From: ZC4RG30 sp963777735
GTDB lineage: Bacteria > Pseudomonadota > Gammaproteobacteria > Steroidobacterales > Steroidobacteraceae
Direction: 5' to 3'
DNA length: 64,000 bases
Assembly (NCBI GenBank): GCA_963777735.1
Contig: CAVZRQ010000008.1
Span: forward strand, 1,364,001 to 1,428,000
The translations under genes were made by a program, and so were the position numbers. Shown in pieces: positions 17,469 through 26,119 of this stretch. Each line of letters starts with the position of its first letter. Position 1 is the first letter of the stretch. Under the pieces are notes generated by a model. It did no database searches. It saw only the letters and a program-made list of their open reading frames with translations, and was not told where the DNA came from.

Positions 17469-18656
17469 ATGCAGGTTTTCATCTTCGACTGGATGGCCTA
17501 CGGCGAGAATGTCGACCGCTTCCGGGTTGACGGCCGCATGCCGAAACTCGGACGCTCGCAGTTCAATTCCCAGGTGGCCGTCGATACCTATCGCAATCAT
17601 CTCGCCGCCTGGGTCGAAATGGAGCGCCGCGGATTCGACGGCATCGCCATCAACGAACACCATGGCACACCCTTCGGCCTCAACAATTCACCGAATCTCG
17701 TCGCGGCGGCCATCTCGCAGCTCACCACGAAGCTGAAAATTCTCGTCTACGCCAATCTGCTGCCCCTGCACGAACCTCTGCGGCTGGCTGAAGAACTCGC
17801 GATGCTGGACTGCCTGTCCAACGGGCGGTTGATCGCCGGCGTGGCCCGCGGTGCGCCGCGCGAGTACAAGATATTCGGCGTTTCGATGAGCGAGAGCCGC
17901 AGTCGTTTCGAAGAGGCTTTCGAGGTAATGCGCCGCGCCTGGGTGGAAGAGAGCTTCAGTTTCGAGGGCAAGCACTATCGTTACGATGACGTCTCGATCT
18001 GGCCTCGCCCTGTCCAGAACCCGCATCCCCCGGTCTGGGTGCCGGTAACAGGTTCACGCGAAACCGTGGAATGGGCAGCCGCCAACGACCTGACCATCAC
18101 TCCCGGCGTATTCGCAGGCCCGATGCGTGAGGACAGCATCCGCTATTTCTCGAAGTGCATGGCAGGACATGGCCGCAAGGTAACGCCAAGACACATCAGC
18201 ATCATGGTCGATTGCTACGTGGCGGATTCCAAGCAGCAGGCCGTCGAGGAATACGGGCCCTACCTGGTCTATCTGTTCAATACGCTGCTTCCGTATGGGC
18301 AGGTCTACCAGAAGGATTCCAAGGGCTACTACAGCTCGACCGCCTTCGAGCACCTGCGACAGGGCACGAAGGGCACCCTGGCCGAAGATGCGACGATCTT
18401 CAACGAATGGACGATGGACACGGTGCGTGCCGCTGCGGAGCACATGCCGCTTGGCACCGCAGATGAAATCGTCGAGCGCATCATTGCAGAGTGCAATGAC
18501 GCTGGAGCGGAATCCGTGCTGCTGATCTGCAACCGCGCGCATCTGCCGCAGGAGATGTTCCTGAACCAGATCCGTCGCATCGGGACCGAAGTGCTGCCGC
18601 GACTGCAGGCGCACAAGGTGCTGTGCGTACCGCACGCATCAGAAGCAGCTGGCTGA
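17469..18656 (+). CDS. LLM class flavin-dependent monooxygenase (luciferase-like)
   Basis: A 395-residue luciferase-like flavin monooxygenase. The N-terminal W-V-E-M-E-R-R-G-F-D-G-I-A-I-N-E-H-H segment, A-E-E-L-A-M-L-D followed by S-N-G-R-L, and G-V-A-R-G-A-P are hallmark regions of the TIM-barrel family. The ATG at 17469 has GGAG eight bases upstream; the frame is open further upstream but overlaps YciI. Such enzymes need reduced flavin from a partner; the flavin reductase at 12.5-13.0 kb is a candidate. It is last in the CmcJ-YciI-LLM operon. Confidence 0.92.
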   Translation: MQVFIFDWMAYGENVDRFRVDGRMPKLGRSQFNSQVAVDTYRNHLAAWVEMERRGFDGIAINEHHGTPFGLNNSPNLVAAAISQLTTKLKILVYANLLPLHEPLRLAEELAMLDCLSNGRLIAGVARGAPREYKIFGVSMSESRSRFEEAFEVMRRAWVEESFSFEGKHYRYDDVSIWPRPVQNPHPPVWVPVTGSRETVEWAAANDLTITPGVFAGPMREDSIRYFSKCMAGHGRKVTPRHISIMVDCYVADSKQQAVEEYGPYLVYLFNTLLPYGQVYQKDSKGYYSSTAFEHLRQGTKGTLAEDATIFNEWTMDTVRAAAEHMPLGTADEIVERIIAECNDAGAESVLLICNRAHLPQEMFLNQIRRIGTEVLPRLQAHKVLCVPHASEAAG

Positions 18657-18667
18657 GGGGCACGGGG

Positions 18668-19249
18668 TTACGGGCTGGCTGCATCAACCGGGACCATCAC
18701 CTCATTGCGACGCATCGGCCAGGGCATGAACGGTGCGTTGTAGCGAGCGTAGACAGCAGGACCAGTTGCAGTGAGTTTGCGGACCTTCATCCATTCCAGC
18801 AGCCGATTCTCGTGTTCACGATAGTTCTTTTCCGTCCAGCGGCCGGAGTAGCGGACCACCGCCATGCGTTGCGGTGGCCGTTCCCGCAGTTGCACGCGCG
18901 CATCGGCGGGCGCCGGCGCGGTCCGCAATGAATAGGTCGACGGTGCGATGAAGCCAACGCGGAAGCTGCCATTGGCATCGGCCTGCTGCAGCACCGGCGC
19001 CGTCATGGCGATCTTCTGCCGGGGCTCGTTCTTGCCGCTGATATAGCCGAACAGCGTTCCGAAGGCGGAGTTGCCGGCAGAGTCGAAATCCTTCTGCACC
19101 AGTGTCTCGGCGATGGTCATGGCGGCGTAGTCGCGAAGCTCGAAGGCACCGTCGCGCTCGACCAGCTGAAAGGCGGGCTCTTCCGTTGCCATGGCGATGC
19201 AGCTCCAGTGCAATCCGAGAAGGAGTACGAGCAGGTGCCGGGTTTGCAT
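18668..19249 (-). CDS. SOUL-family haem-binding protein, exported
   Basis: A 193-residue protein with a signal peptide (cleavage probably after A-M-A near residue 21) and a SOUL domain. Family marks are F-E-L-R-D-Y, F-G-T-L-F-G-Y-I-S-G-x-N, I-A-M-T-A-P-V, the V-R-Y-S-G-R-W strand and the Y-N-x-P-x-x-P-x-x-x-R-R-N-E-V end. SOUL proteins bind haem or porphyrin; the exact role in bacteria is unclear. It ends 12 bases from the convergent LLM gene and is followed upstream by the lactate genes in the same direction but across a 69-bp gap with its own hairpin. Confidence 0.88.
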   Translation of the reverse strand: MQTRHLLVLLLGLHWSCIAMATEEPAFQLVERDGAFELRDYAAMTIAETLVQKDFDSAGNSAFGTLFGYISGKNEPRQKIAMTAPVLQQADANGSFRVGFIAPSTYSLRTAPAPADARVQLRERPPQRMAVVRYSGRWTEKNYREHENRLLEWMKVRKLTATGPAVYARYNAPFMPWPMRRNEVMVPVDAASP

Positions 19250-19295
19250 GCGCGGAGCCTACATGGTCGGCTCGTAACAGAATGTAACGTTTGCA

Positions 19296-19310
19296 GAGGC
19301 TGCAAGCCTC
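19296..19310 (-). terminator. Hairpin between lactate dehydrogenase and SOUL genes
   Basis: GAGGCT-GCA-AGCCTC forms a perfect 6-bp stem with a 3-nt loop, 8 bases past the stop of the lactate dehydrogenase gene. There is no T-tract, so it is only a candidate end of that transcript. Confidence 0.35.
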
Positions 19311-19317
19311 CGGCCGG

Positions 19318-20463
19318 CTACCTGAACCGCAGATTGCCTCGCGTCAGCTGGTCGACCGCGTTGCAGCCCATCAGCCTCATTCCCCGCTCCAGCTCTGCGC
19401 GCATGAGACCCAGGGCCCGCTCGACACCGGCCTCGCCGGCAGCCGCCAGCGGAAACAGATAATAGCGCCCGAGACCAACGGCTTTGGCGCCCAGCGACAG
19501 CGCCTTGAGAACATGCGTGCCACGTTGCACTCCGCCATCCATCATGACGTCGATCCGGCCACCGACGGCGTCCACGATTTCGGCGAGCTGGTCGAACCCG
19601 CTGCGCGAGCCATCGAGCTGCCGACCGCCGTGATTGGACAGGATGATCCCGGTACAACCGATGTCGACCGCACGCCGGGCATCTTCGACCGACATCACGC
19701 CCTTGAGGCAGAACTGGCCGTCCCACTGCTTCACCATTCCTGCGACGTAATTCCAGTCCATGGATCGATCGAGCATTTCGCTGAAATAGCGACCGATCGA
19801 AATGGAGTCGCCCTGCATGTTGATGTGCTCTTCGAGCTGCGGCAGACGGAAGCGTTCGTGGCGCAGGTAGTCGAACCCCCACCTTGGCTTGATCGCGAAC
19901 TGCAGCAGGCCCGACGCACCCAGACGCATGGGAATGGAGAATCCGGTGCGCAGATCACGCTCGCGATTCCCGCCGGTGATGGTGTCTACGGTGAGCATCA
20001 TGACGTCGACGCCCGCCTGCTTCGCACTCTGCAACATCGCGCGGTTGAGTCCGTGGTCCTTGTGGACGTAGAACTGGTAGCACTGCGGCGTCGCGTAGGT
20101 CTTGCGCAGTTCGGCGATGCTCACCGTGCCGAGCGACGACACGCCGAACAGCGTGCCGAATCGCGACGCGGCGGCAGCCACTGCGCGCTCGCCGTCGTGG
20201 TGGAACAGCCGCTGCAGCGCGGTCGGCGAGCAATAGACGGGCAGCGCCAGCCGCTGGCCCATGACCGTCACCGAGAGATCGATGTCCTGCACACCACGGA
20301 GCACATTGGGCACCAGGTCGCAGCGCTCGAAGGATTCGGTATTGCGCCGATAGGTCACTTCATCGTCGGCAGCGCCATCGATGTAATTGAAAAGCGGACC
20401 CGGCAGGCGGCGCTGGGCGAGCTTGCGGAAGTCGTGGAAATTGTGGCAGTCGGTGAGTCGCAT
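19318..20463 (-). CDS. lldD: FMN-dependent alpha-hydroxy acid dehydrogenase (L-lactate dehydrogenase-like)
   Basis: A 381-residue FMN enzyme oxidising L-lactate or a related 2-hydroxyacid to the ketoacid and feeding the quinone pool. The catalytic His is about residue 278 in S-N-H-G-G-R-Q-L-D; the N-terminal F-N-Y-I-D-G-A-A-D-D-E and the phosphate-binding D-G-G-V-Q-R-G and G-R segments are typical. It begins 9 nt after the lactate permease gene, which supports lactate as substrate, although mandelate- or glycolate-type specificity cannot be excluded. Confidence 0.9.
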   Translation of the reverse strand: MRLTDCHNFHDFRKLAQRRLPGPLFNYIDGAADDEVTYRRNTESFERCDLVPNVLRGVQDIDLSVTVMGQRLALPVYCSPTALQRLFHHDGERAVAAAASRFGTLFGVSSLGTVSIAELRKTYATPQCYQFYVHKDHGLNRAMLQSAKQAGVDVMMLTVDTITGGNRERDLRTGFSIPMRLGASGLLQFAIKPRWGFDYLRHERFRLPQLEEHINMQGDSISIGRYFSEMLDRSMDWNYVAGMVKQWDGQFCLKGVMSVEDARRAVDIGCTGIILSNHGGRQLDGSRSGFDQLAEIVDAVGGRIDVMMDGGVQRGTHVLKALSLGAKAVGLGRYYLFPLAAAGEAGVERALGLMRAELERGMRLMGCNAVDQLTRGNLRFR

Positions 20464-20472
20464 CGTGGATGG

Positions 20473-22086
20473 CTATGCGGCGTAGGCGTAGATCATGGCG
20501 AGCACGCCGAGCAGGGAAGCGAGGAACACGCTGTGCTTCACGGTAAACCGGAACAGGCGGGCCTCCTCCGAACGAGCCATGCCGGTTGCTGCCACAGCGA
20601 CCGCGATGCTCGTGAGGCTGATCATCTTGCCCATTACACCCCCGGCCGAATTGGATGCGGCCATCATTGCAGGGTCAAGCCCCAGGCTGTTGGCAGTCAC
20701 TACCTGCAGATTGCCGAACAGTGCGTTGGAGGAGGTATCGCTGCCGGTCAGGAACACCCCGAGCCAGCCGAGCAGCGCGCTGAAGAACGGGAATACGCGC
20801 CCCGTCTCCGCAAACGCCTTGCCGAGCGTGACCGTCGCGCCGCTGTAGTTCATCACGTAGGCGAGCGCGAGGACGCACGCCATGGTCAGCAGCGGGAATG
20901 CGAGTTGCCGGGCTACCCGGCCCAGAATTCCGAAATAGGTGGCGAACGAAACGCGCAGGACAATGGCCGCTGCTACCGTTGCAAACGCACATGCGGTGCC
21001 CGCTGCGGCAAGCCAGCTGAACGTGAAGCGCGCGGCATAGGGCGATGGAGTGGTCACCATGGGTGCCGAGCGCTGTATCTGGTTGTGCAACCCCGGCCAG
21101 TCGAAGACGACGTTTGTGGTCTCGAGAATGGCTTTCGTTCCAGGGAAGCCCCAGACCAGCACGAACAGCACGAGGAACAGGTACGGGGACCATGCGAGCA
21201 ACGTGCGCCCGAAGCCATGCGATGCCGGCGCCATGACAACCTGCTGATGCTCGCCGGGCATCACGAAGGTGTCCTTCGGCTGCCAGAACCTGAACAGCAC
21301 TACGAGACCCACCATCGCCGTGAGTGCAGCGAGAATATCCACCAGTTGCGGGCCGATGAAATTGGAGACCAGGAACTGCACTCCCGCGAAGCACCCGCCG
21401 CAAACGAGCGCTGCCGGCCACACGCCCTTGAGTCCGCGGTAGCCCGACATCACCAGGACCAGGTACGCCGGAATCAGCAGCGAGATAGGCGCGCAGAGGC
21501 GCCCCACCCACGCGCTGAGTTCGAGTTCGGACAGACCGGTCGTACCCGCCAGCGTCACGATCGGAACGCCGATCGAGCCGAATGCGACTGGCGCCGTATT
21601 CGCCAGCAGGCAGATGCCCGCCGCGAAGAACGGTGAGAACCCGAGCCCGGTGAGCATCGCGGCCGCAACGGCGACGGGGGTGCCGAAGCCTGCTGCCCCT
21701 TCGATGAATGCGCCGAAGGCAAACGCGATCAGCATCGCCTGCAGCCGCCGATCTTTGGTAAGACCGCCGATCGAGTCCTTGATGATCGCAAAATTGCCGG
21801 TCTGTTCCGTGAGCCGGTACAGCACGACGGCCCAGAACACGATCCAGCCAATCGGCAGCAGGCCGAATGCGGCACCCATGGACGCAGACCGAGCCGCCAG
21901 TTCGACCGGCATGCCATAAACGCCTGTCGCTACCAGCAGCGCGGCTACGAGGCCCGCGAGCCCTGCAACCAGTGCTGGTTTGCGCAGGACGCCGATCAGC
22001 AGCAGCGGCACAAGGATCGGCAACGCCGCTGCCGCGGCAGACCAGCCGAGGCTGCCCATCACGGGCTGGTAGTTCTGCTCCCACAT
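20473..22086 (-). CDS. lldP: L-lactate permease (LctP family)
   Basis: A 537-residue membrane carrier of the lactate permease family that imports L-lactate, D-lactate or glycolate with protons. Family marks are G-A-F-I-E-G-A-A-G-F-G-T-P, A-N-T-A-P-V-A-F-G-S-I-G-V-P-I, T-G-S-D-T-S-S-N-A-L-F-G and N-S-A-G-G-V-M-G-K-M, and about 13 hydrophobic segments. Length is normal (about 530-560). It heads a two-gene operon with the FMN lactate dehydrogenase. A TGG-N7-CCA inverted repeat lies 32 bp upstream of the start codon. Confidence 0.94.
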   Translation of the reverse strand: MWEQNYQPVMGSLGWSAAAAALPILVPLLLIGVLRKPALVAGLAGLVAALLVATGVYGMPVELAARSASMGAAFGLLPIGWIVFWAVVLYRLTEQTGNFAIIKDSIGGLTKDRRLQAMLIAFAFGAFIEGAAGFGTPVAVAAAMLTGLGFSPFFAAGICLLANTAPVAFGSIGVPIVTLAGTTGLSELELSAWVGRLCAPISLLIPAYLVLVMSGYRGLKGVWPAALVCGGCFAGVQFLVSNFIGPQLVDILAALTAMVGLVVLFRFWQPKDTFVMPGEHQQVVMAPASHGFGRTLLAWSPYLFLVLFVLVWGFPGTKAILETTNVVFDWPGLHNQIQRSAPMVTTPSPYAARFTFSWLAAAGTACAFATVAAAIVLRVSFATYFGILGRVARQLAFPLLTMACVLALAYVMNYSGATVTLGKAFAETGRVFPFFSALLGWLGVFLTGSDTSSNALFGNLQVVTANSLGLDPAMMAASNSAGGVMGKMISLTSIAVAVAATGMARSEEARLFRFTVKHSVFLASLLGVLAMIYAYAA

Positions 22087-22117
22087 GTTGTTCTCTTTAT
22101 GCGTCAGTGGACGCTGT

Positions 22118-22130
22118 TGGAACTAGACCA
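22118..22130. promoter_or_regulatory. Possible operator upstream of lactate permease
   Basis: TGGAACTAGACCA is an imperfect inverted repeat (TGG-N7-CCA) 32 bp upstream of the permease start. FadR-type GntR regulators, including LldR, bind T-G-G-T-N3-A-C-C-A-like sites, so this is a possible but weak match. No lldR gene is adjacent. Confidence 0.3.
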
Positions 22131-22188
22131 TTTTGTTGTTATCGGCAAGTGAGAATAGTCAGCTCAGGCCACTCTTTCCAGTGAATCC

Positions 22189-23052
22189 TTACCGCAGTGA
22201 CTCGAGGAACTCGCGCATTGACCGGGCCGGCTTTCCGGTGATCTCGCGGTAATCCGGACTTACCAGATCGAATTCCCCTGCCTCGATGGCCTGCATTGTT
22301 CCGATCGTGCTTTCAGAAAGTTCGCGCGGAACGCCCCATTTCTCGGTCATGTAGCGGGGCCAGTCGGCCGCAGGCACTTCTGCATAACGCACGGGCCTGC
22401 CAAACACGGCAGTCATCTCCGCTGCAATCTCCTCGCCCGAATAGGTCCGCTCCATCGTCTCCGAGTACATCCGGCCGGGAGGCTCATTGCGCATCAGCAC
22501 CTGGGCTGCCGAGATACCGAGATCGGCCCGCGCCACATAGGCGCAACGCGCAGATCCTCCTGGACGGCGCAGCAGTCCGGTTGCCAGAGTTTCCTGCAGG
22601 TCTCCGACCAGGATGTCGGCATACAGCGCATGCCGCAGGATGGTGAAGTCGAGGCCAGACGCCCGGATGGCCTGCTCGGTCGGATAGTGCACCAGACGGC
22701 TGTGTTCCACGCGCGCCGATTCTGCGTGGATAAAGCTTGGATAGATGACGTGACGCACACCGGCAGCGCGCGCGGCCTCCAGCGCATTGAGGTTTTGCTG
22801 CAGGCGCACATCATTGGTGTCATAGGTGGGGATGAACAAGGCCTTGTCCACACCCTCCAGCGCACTCCGCATCAATACCGGATCACGGAAGTCGGCGTGT
22901 CGAACGCTGACGCCCTGAGCGGCCAGCTCCCCCGCGAAAGGCGAATTCACGTTACGCGTTCCCACGATCAGTGAACTGCCGCGGCCAGCTTCAAGGATGG
23001 TGTTGATGACTGCCTTGGCGAACTGTCCATTGGCACCTGATACGAAAATCAT
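22189..23052 (-). CDS. NmrA-like NAD(P)-binding protein
   Basis: A 287-residue atypical short-chain dehydrogenase of the NmrA/QOR2-like kind. The dinucleotide-binding motif S-G-A-N-G-Q-F-A at residues 5-12 is followed by H-A-D-F-R-D-P and the V-R-H-V-I-Y-P-S strand; the usual Y-x-x-x-K catalytic pair is replaced by Y-P-T-E-Q (H-Y-P-T-E-Q-A-I), typical of redox sensors and isoflavone reductase relatives. I chose the ATG at 23052 because A-A-G-G-G-G-G-G lies just upstream; the frame runs on without another good start. Confidence 0.88.
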   Translation of the reverse strand: MIFVSGANGQFAKAVINTILEAGRGSSLIVGTRNVNSPFAGELAAQGVSVRHADFRDPVLMRSALEGVDKALFIPTYDTNDVRLQQNLNALEAARAAGVRHVIYPSFIHAESARVEHSRLVHYPTEQAIRASGLDFTILRHALYADILVGDLQETLATGLLRRPGGSARCAYVARADLGISAAQVLMRNEPPGRMYSETMERTYSGEEIAAEMTAVFGRPVRYAEVPAADWPRYMTEKWGVPRELSESTIGTMQAIEAGEFDLVSPDYREITGKPARSMREFLESLR

Positions 23053-23201
23053 TCGACCCCCCTTTTTCTTGCGACGCGCTTGCCATCCATCACCACACAG
23101 CGGGTGAGGATTCGCTGCATTGTAGTGGAGGATTTGCGCTTTGCTCTCCGTCGCCGGTACCCTCAAGGCCACAAGCCAGAAGCCCGGGAGCAGAGACACA
23201 C

Positions 23202-23567
23202 ATGAAGCTCGCACACTTCGTTGCGGCCGCGGCATTCGCGCCCGCTCTCGCATCAGCTGCGGATTTCTCCGGCGCCTGGAAGCTCGACAACACCTTCAAT
23301 GGCAGCGTCTCGGCAATCCACTGCACGCTCGTGCAGACAAAGGATGCGCTGACGGGCAGCTGCAAGCCCGACATACCCGGCATGGAAGCCTCGAAGCTCA
23401 CCGGCACGGTCTATGGGTCCAACGCGAAGTGGGGCTACGACCTCGTGTTCAATGGCAAACCCGCCCGCGTGGATTTCGAAGTCACGCTCGCCGCCGACGG
23501 CTCGCTCGCAGGCAACCTGCTGCGCAACGGCAGCGGCTCACCGATCAAGGGAAGACGCCAGCCATAG
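23202..23567 (+). CDS. Small exported protein with SGxW start, unknown function
   Basis: A 121-residue protein with an Ala-rich signal peptide (cleavage near A-S-A/A-D, residue 20) followed directly by D-F-S-G-A-W-K-L-D. The mature part is rich in beta-forming residues and small polar turns, with two Cys (in C-T-L and C-K-P), compatible with a small beta-barrel of lipocalin-like type; this is inference. The SG-x-W opening recurs in the exported proteins at 48-57 kb. It is divergent from the NmrA-like gene and lies 85 bp before the padR gene. Confidence 0.7.
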   Translation: MKLAHFVAAAAFAPALASAADFSGAWKLDNTFNGSVSAIHCTLVQTKDALTGSCKPDIPGMEASKLTGTVYGSNAKWGYDLVFNGKPARVDFEVTLAADGSLAGNLLRNGSGSPIKGRRQP

Positions 23568-23652
23568 CTGGCTGGGGCAGCCCGCTCCTCATCTACCTTT
23601 TCTGGACAGGTATCTTGCATTAAAAGGTACTAGGCATTATCGTGACTGCCCT

Positions 23653-24018
23653 ATGAGTAGCCACGAAGATGAATTACGGCTGGAGAACGTCCAGTCCCAG
23701 ATGCGCAAAGGCGTGCTGGAGTACTGCATCCTGCTGGTGATCGCACGTGGCGATCAGGTGTACGCCTCGGACATCCTGGGCGCACTCAAGTCGAGCAACA
23801 TGATCGTGGTGGAAGGCACGATCTACCCGCTGCTCTCCCGCCTGAACCGCGCGGAATACCTCAAGTACAACTGGGTCGAATCTTCAGCGGGCCCGCCGCG
23901 CAAGTACTACAGCCTCACTGCCCGCGGCCGTGAGGCGCTCAAACAGATGACCGAGCAATGGGTGGCATTCACCAACTCCATCAACGAACTTCGGGAAGCC
24001 CATGAAAAAGACGCATAG
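23653..24018 (+). CDS. PadR family transcriptional regulator
   Basis: A 121-residue PadR winged-helix repressor. The core L-E-Y-C-I-L-L-V-I-A-R-G-D-Q-V-Y-A-S-D-I-L, the T-I-Y-P-L-L-S-R-L-N-R-A-E-Y-L segment and the wing P-P-R-K-Y-Y-S-L-T-A-R-G are diagnostic. Its 3' end overlaps the start of the PspC gene by 17 bp, a common pairing in which PadR regulates the membrane protein operon and itself. Confidence 0.93.
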   Translation: MSSHEDELRLENVQSQMRKGVLEYCILLVIARGDQVYASDILGALKSSNMIVVEGTIYPLLSRLNRAEYLKYNWVESSAGPPRKYYSLTARGREALKQMTEQWVAFTNSINELREAHEKDA

Positions 24019-25369
24019 CGCGAATATCGGTGGCACGGTCTTCCAGGTGGAAGATGATGCCTACGAGAAATTGCAGGCCTATCTGCAATCGATCGAAACG
24101 CACTTCCGCTCGTATCCGGATGTGGCGGAGATCGTGGCCGACATCGAAGGGCGCATCGCCGAGCAGCTGCTGCAGCGCGAGCTGGCACCACAGGTGGTGC
24201 GAATCAGCGATGTGGAGCGCGTGATTGCGGCCATGGGGCGCACCGAGCAGTTTGCGGAACAGACGTCGGACGAAAGGCCGGACGGCCCGATTCGCAAGCT
24301 GTTCCGCGATCCGGATCAGAAGGTCATTGCCGGCGTGGCCGCGGGCCTCGCTTCCTATCTGGGAGTGCCGCGAATCCTTGTGCGCATTGCATTCCTGCTG
24401 CTGTTGTTCTTCTTCGGCACAGCGCTGGTCGTGTACCTGCTGCTCTGGGCGCTGGTACCGATGGCCGGCAGCACCACCGACAAACTGCAGATGCGAGGTC
24501 GACCGCTGACGCTGCTTTCCATTGATCAGGGTGTGCGGGATGGCCTGGCAGTCATTCCACCGGAAGCACGCAACATGGCGACGCGGGGAGTCATGGCCGC
24601 GGGTTCGCTGATTCACCTGGTGGTGGTCGCGATCGCCCGGGCGCTCAAGTGGGCCGCCGGAGTGTTCGTGGTGGGCGGCGCTTCCCTGGCCGTGCTGTTT
24701 CTCACCGTAGTACTGGTGGTGGCACTGGTGAATGCGGGCGCACCGCCGCTGCATCCCGATGTGGCGGCGTTTCTGCAGTCATTCGGTACCTGGCAGAACG
24801 CGTTCAAGGTATTTGTCTATCTGCTCGCGGCCATACCACTGGCATTGGTCATCACCACGGCACTCAAGCTGTTCTGGGGCCACAACCGCCTGAACACACG
24901 CGGGATCGCCGGCCTGCTCGGAGTATGGGTTGTAGCGCTGCTGGCCAGCGCGGCCATCTGGTCTGGTTTCTACCCGGAGCTGCGCCAATACTGGGATGAG
25001 TATCCGGCAACGGCGGAGGCCCGCCGTGGGCTCGACCGGTACCGTGCTCTTGTTGCAGCGACTTCGCCACTCACCGAAGCACAGTCGAATGCCCTGCTCG
25101 CAACGCTCGCCGCTGAACACAGGCGTCGGCGGGCGGAAGATGACCGGTTCCTGGTTTATTCCTACGACGGCCCGCTTGCGCAGCTGGAGTTCGAAGAGCA
25201 GTCCATCAAGGCAAGGGAAGAGAGCAACCTGCGCGTCGTTGCCTCGGCGCAGACGTTCCTGGATGCACAGCAGCTGGCATTGATGCAGGAAGCAATGGCC
25301 CGCTACAGCACCCGTTCCTACGCTGCCCTGCAGTCCCGCCGCGAGCGACTGGAAGGGAGCGAACGATGA
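24002..25369 (+). CDS. PspC-domain membrane protein
   Basis: A 455-residue protein. Residues 1-80 form a soluble region (Y-P-D-V-A-E-I-V-A-D-I-E-G-R-I-A-E-Q) commonly found before PspC domains. The PspC domain spans about 96-155: R-K-L-F-R-D-P-D-Q-K-V-I-A-G-V-A-A-G-L-A with the Y-L-G-V-P segment and one long membrane helix. Two or three further membrane segments occur around 205-320, and the C-terminal 130 residues are charged and helical. It overlaps padR by 17 bp. A role in envelope stress or membrane integrity follows from the family. Confidence 0.9.
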   Translation: MKKTHSANIGGTVFQVEDDAYEKLQAYLQSIETHFRSYPDVAEIVADIEGRIAEQLLQRELAPQVVRISDVERVIAAMGRTEQFAEQTSDERPDGPIRKLFRDPDQKVIAGVAAGLASYLGVPRILVRIAFLLLLFFFGTALVVYLLLWALVPMAGSTTDKLQMRGRPLTLLSIDQGVRDGLAVIPPEARNMATRGVMAAGSLIHLVVVAIARALKWAAGVFVVGGASLAVLFLTVVLVVALVNAGAPPLHPDVAAFLQSFGTWQNAFKVFVYLLAAIPLALVITTALKLFWGHNRLNTRGIAGLLGVWVVALLASAAIWSGFYPELRQYWDEYPATAEARRGLDRYRALVAATSPLTEAQSNALLATLAAEHRRRRAEDDRFLVYSYDGPLAQLEFEEQSIKAREESNLRVVASAQTFLDAQQLALMQEAMARYSTRSYAALQSRRERLEGSER

Positions 25370-25478
25370 GTGGAAAGCCGTCACGGCATGGTGCGTGCGC
25401 GTAATTACCGGATATTCCGCAGGATCAGGGCTTCCATGACGACTGCAGCCGAAGACTGGACCGCTGTTCGAACACGAA

Positions 25479-25504
25479 GAGGGTCGACATTCCTGCCGAC
25501 CCTC
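25479..25504 (+). terminator. Hairpin after PadR-PspC operon
   Basis: GAGGGTCG and CGACCCTC form a perfect 8-bp stem around a 10-nt loop, about 110 bp past the PspC stop and 36 bp from the end of the convergent DUF2383 gene. It is followed by ATCTTCTC on the + side. A rho-independent terminator of either strand is plausible. Confidence 0.5.
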
Positions 25505-25539
25505 ATCTTCTCGAGAGGAATATCAGCGCTGCCCTCTGT

Positions 25540-25995
25540 TCAACCCTGGTTCCTTGCACGATAGGTATCGCGCAGATCCCGGACCTCGTCATGATTGGCC
25601 AGCACACCTGCGTACTGACGCTCGATCAACTCCCGCAGGGCGGCCGGGAGCTCCACCTGCAACGCCTCTCCGTACACCTTCTTGGCGTAATCCTCGCCGC
25701 GTTCTGTTTCCGCCAGGATCGCCGCCGTGTCATGGCCGGTGACCGCTGCCTTGACGTTGACCCAGCCGCGATGCAGCGCGCCCGAGACGCTGCCGCCCTC
25801 TTCAGGCTTTTCGCCCAGCGCTATCAGCTGTTGCTCGAGCTCACGCGCTGCAACACTGCAATACTGCGCATTCTTGAGAAACAGACTCTTGAGCTGGGGC
25901 TCTTTCACCTCTTCAGCAGACTTCGTGAAACCCATTTCGCCGTCCCGGGAAGTCTCGATCAGTTCGTTCACTACGGTCAGGATCTTCTTTTCCAT
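25540..25995 (-). CDS. PA2169 family four-helix-bundle protein (DUF2383)
   Basis: A 151-residue all-helical protein matching DUF2383: the N-terminal N-E-L-I-E-T-S-R-D-G-E-x-G-F segment, then C-x-x-A-A-R-E-L-E-x-Q-L and G-x-x-x-x-x-G-G-S-x-x-G-A-L-H-R-G-W, and the E-R-G-E-D repeat-like third helix. Its fold resembles ferritin-like bundles. Function is unknown; homologues are often stress-induced. It stands alone on the minus strand. Confidence 0.9.
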   Translation of the reverse strand: MEKKILTVVNELIETSRDGEMGFTKSAEEVKEPQLKSLFLKNAQYCSVAARELEQQLIALGEKPEEGGSVSGALHRGWVNVKAAVTGHDTAAILAETERGEDYAKKVYGEALQVELPAALRELIERQYAGVLANHDEVRDLRDTYRARNQG

Positions 25996-26119
25996 CGCTG
26001 GTCTCCATCTGGTGCGTTTGAGGCACCCATGCTAGGACCAACTTTTACCGGTCGATATTCCCGCAAGTATGAGACGACTGTAGGACGAAAGGCCTGTCGG
26101 ACGTCGGCGTCCCGGTTCC

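Noticed and set aside
19291..21636. A 781-codon + strand frame across the lactate genes
   Set aside because: It is antisense to two well-recognised genes and crosses their junction; the product is His/Gln/Arg-rich, as expected for the reverse of GC-rich coding DNA.
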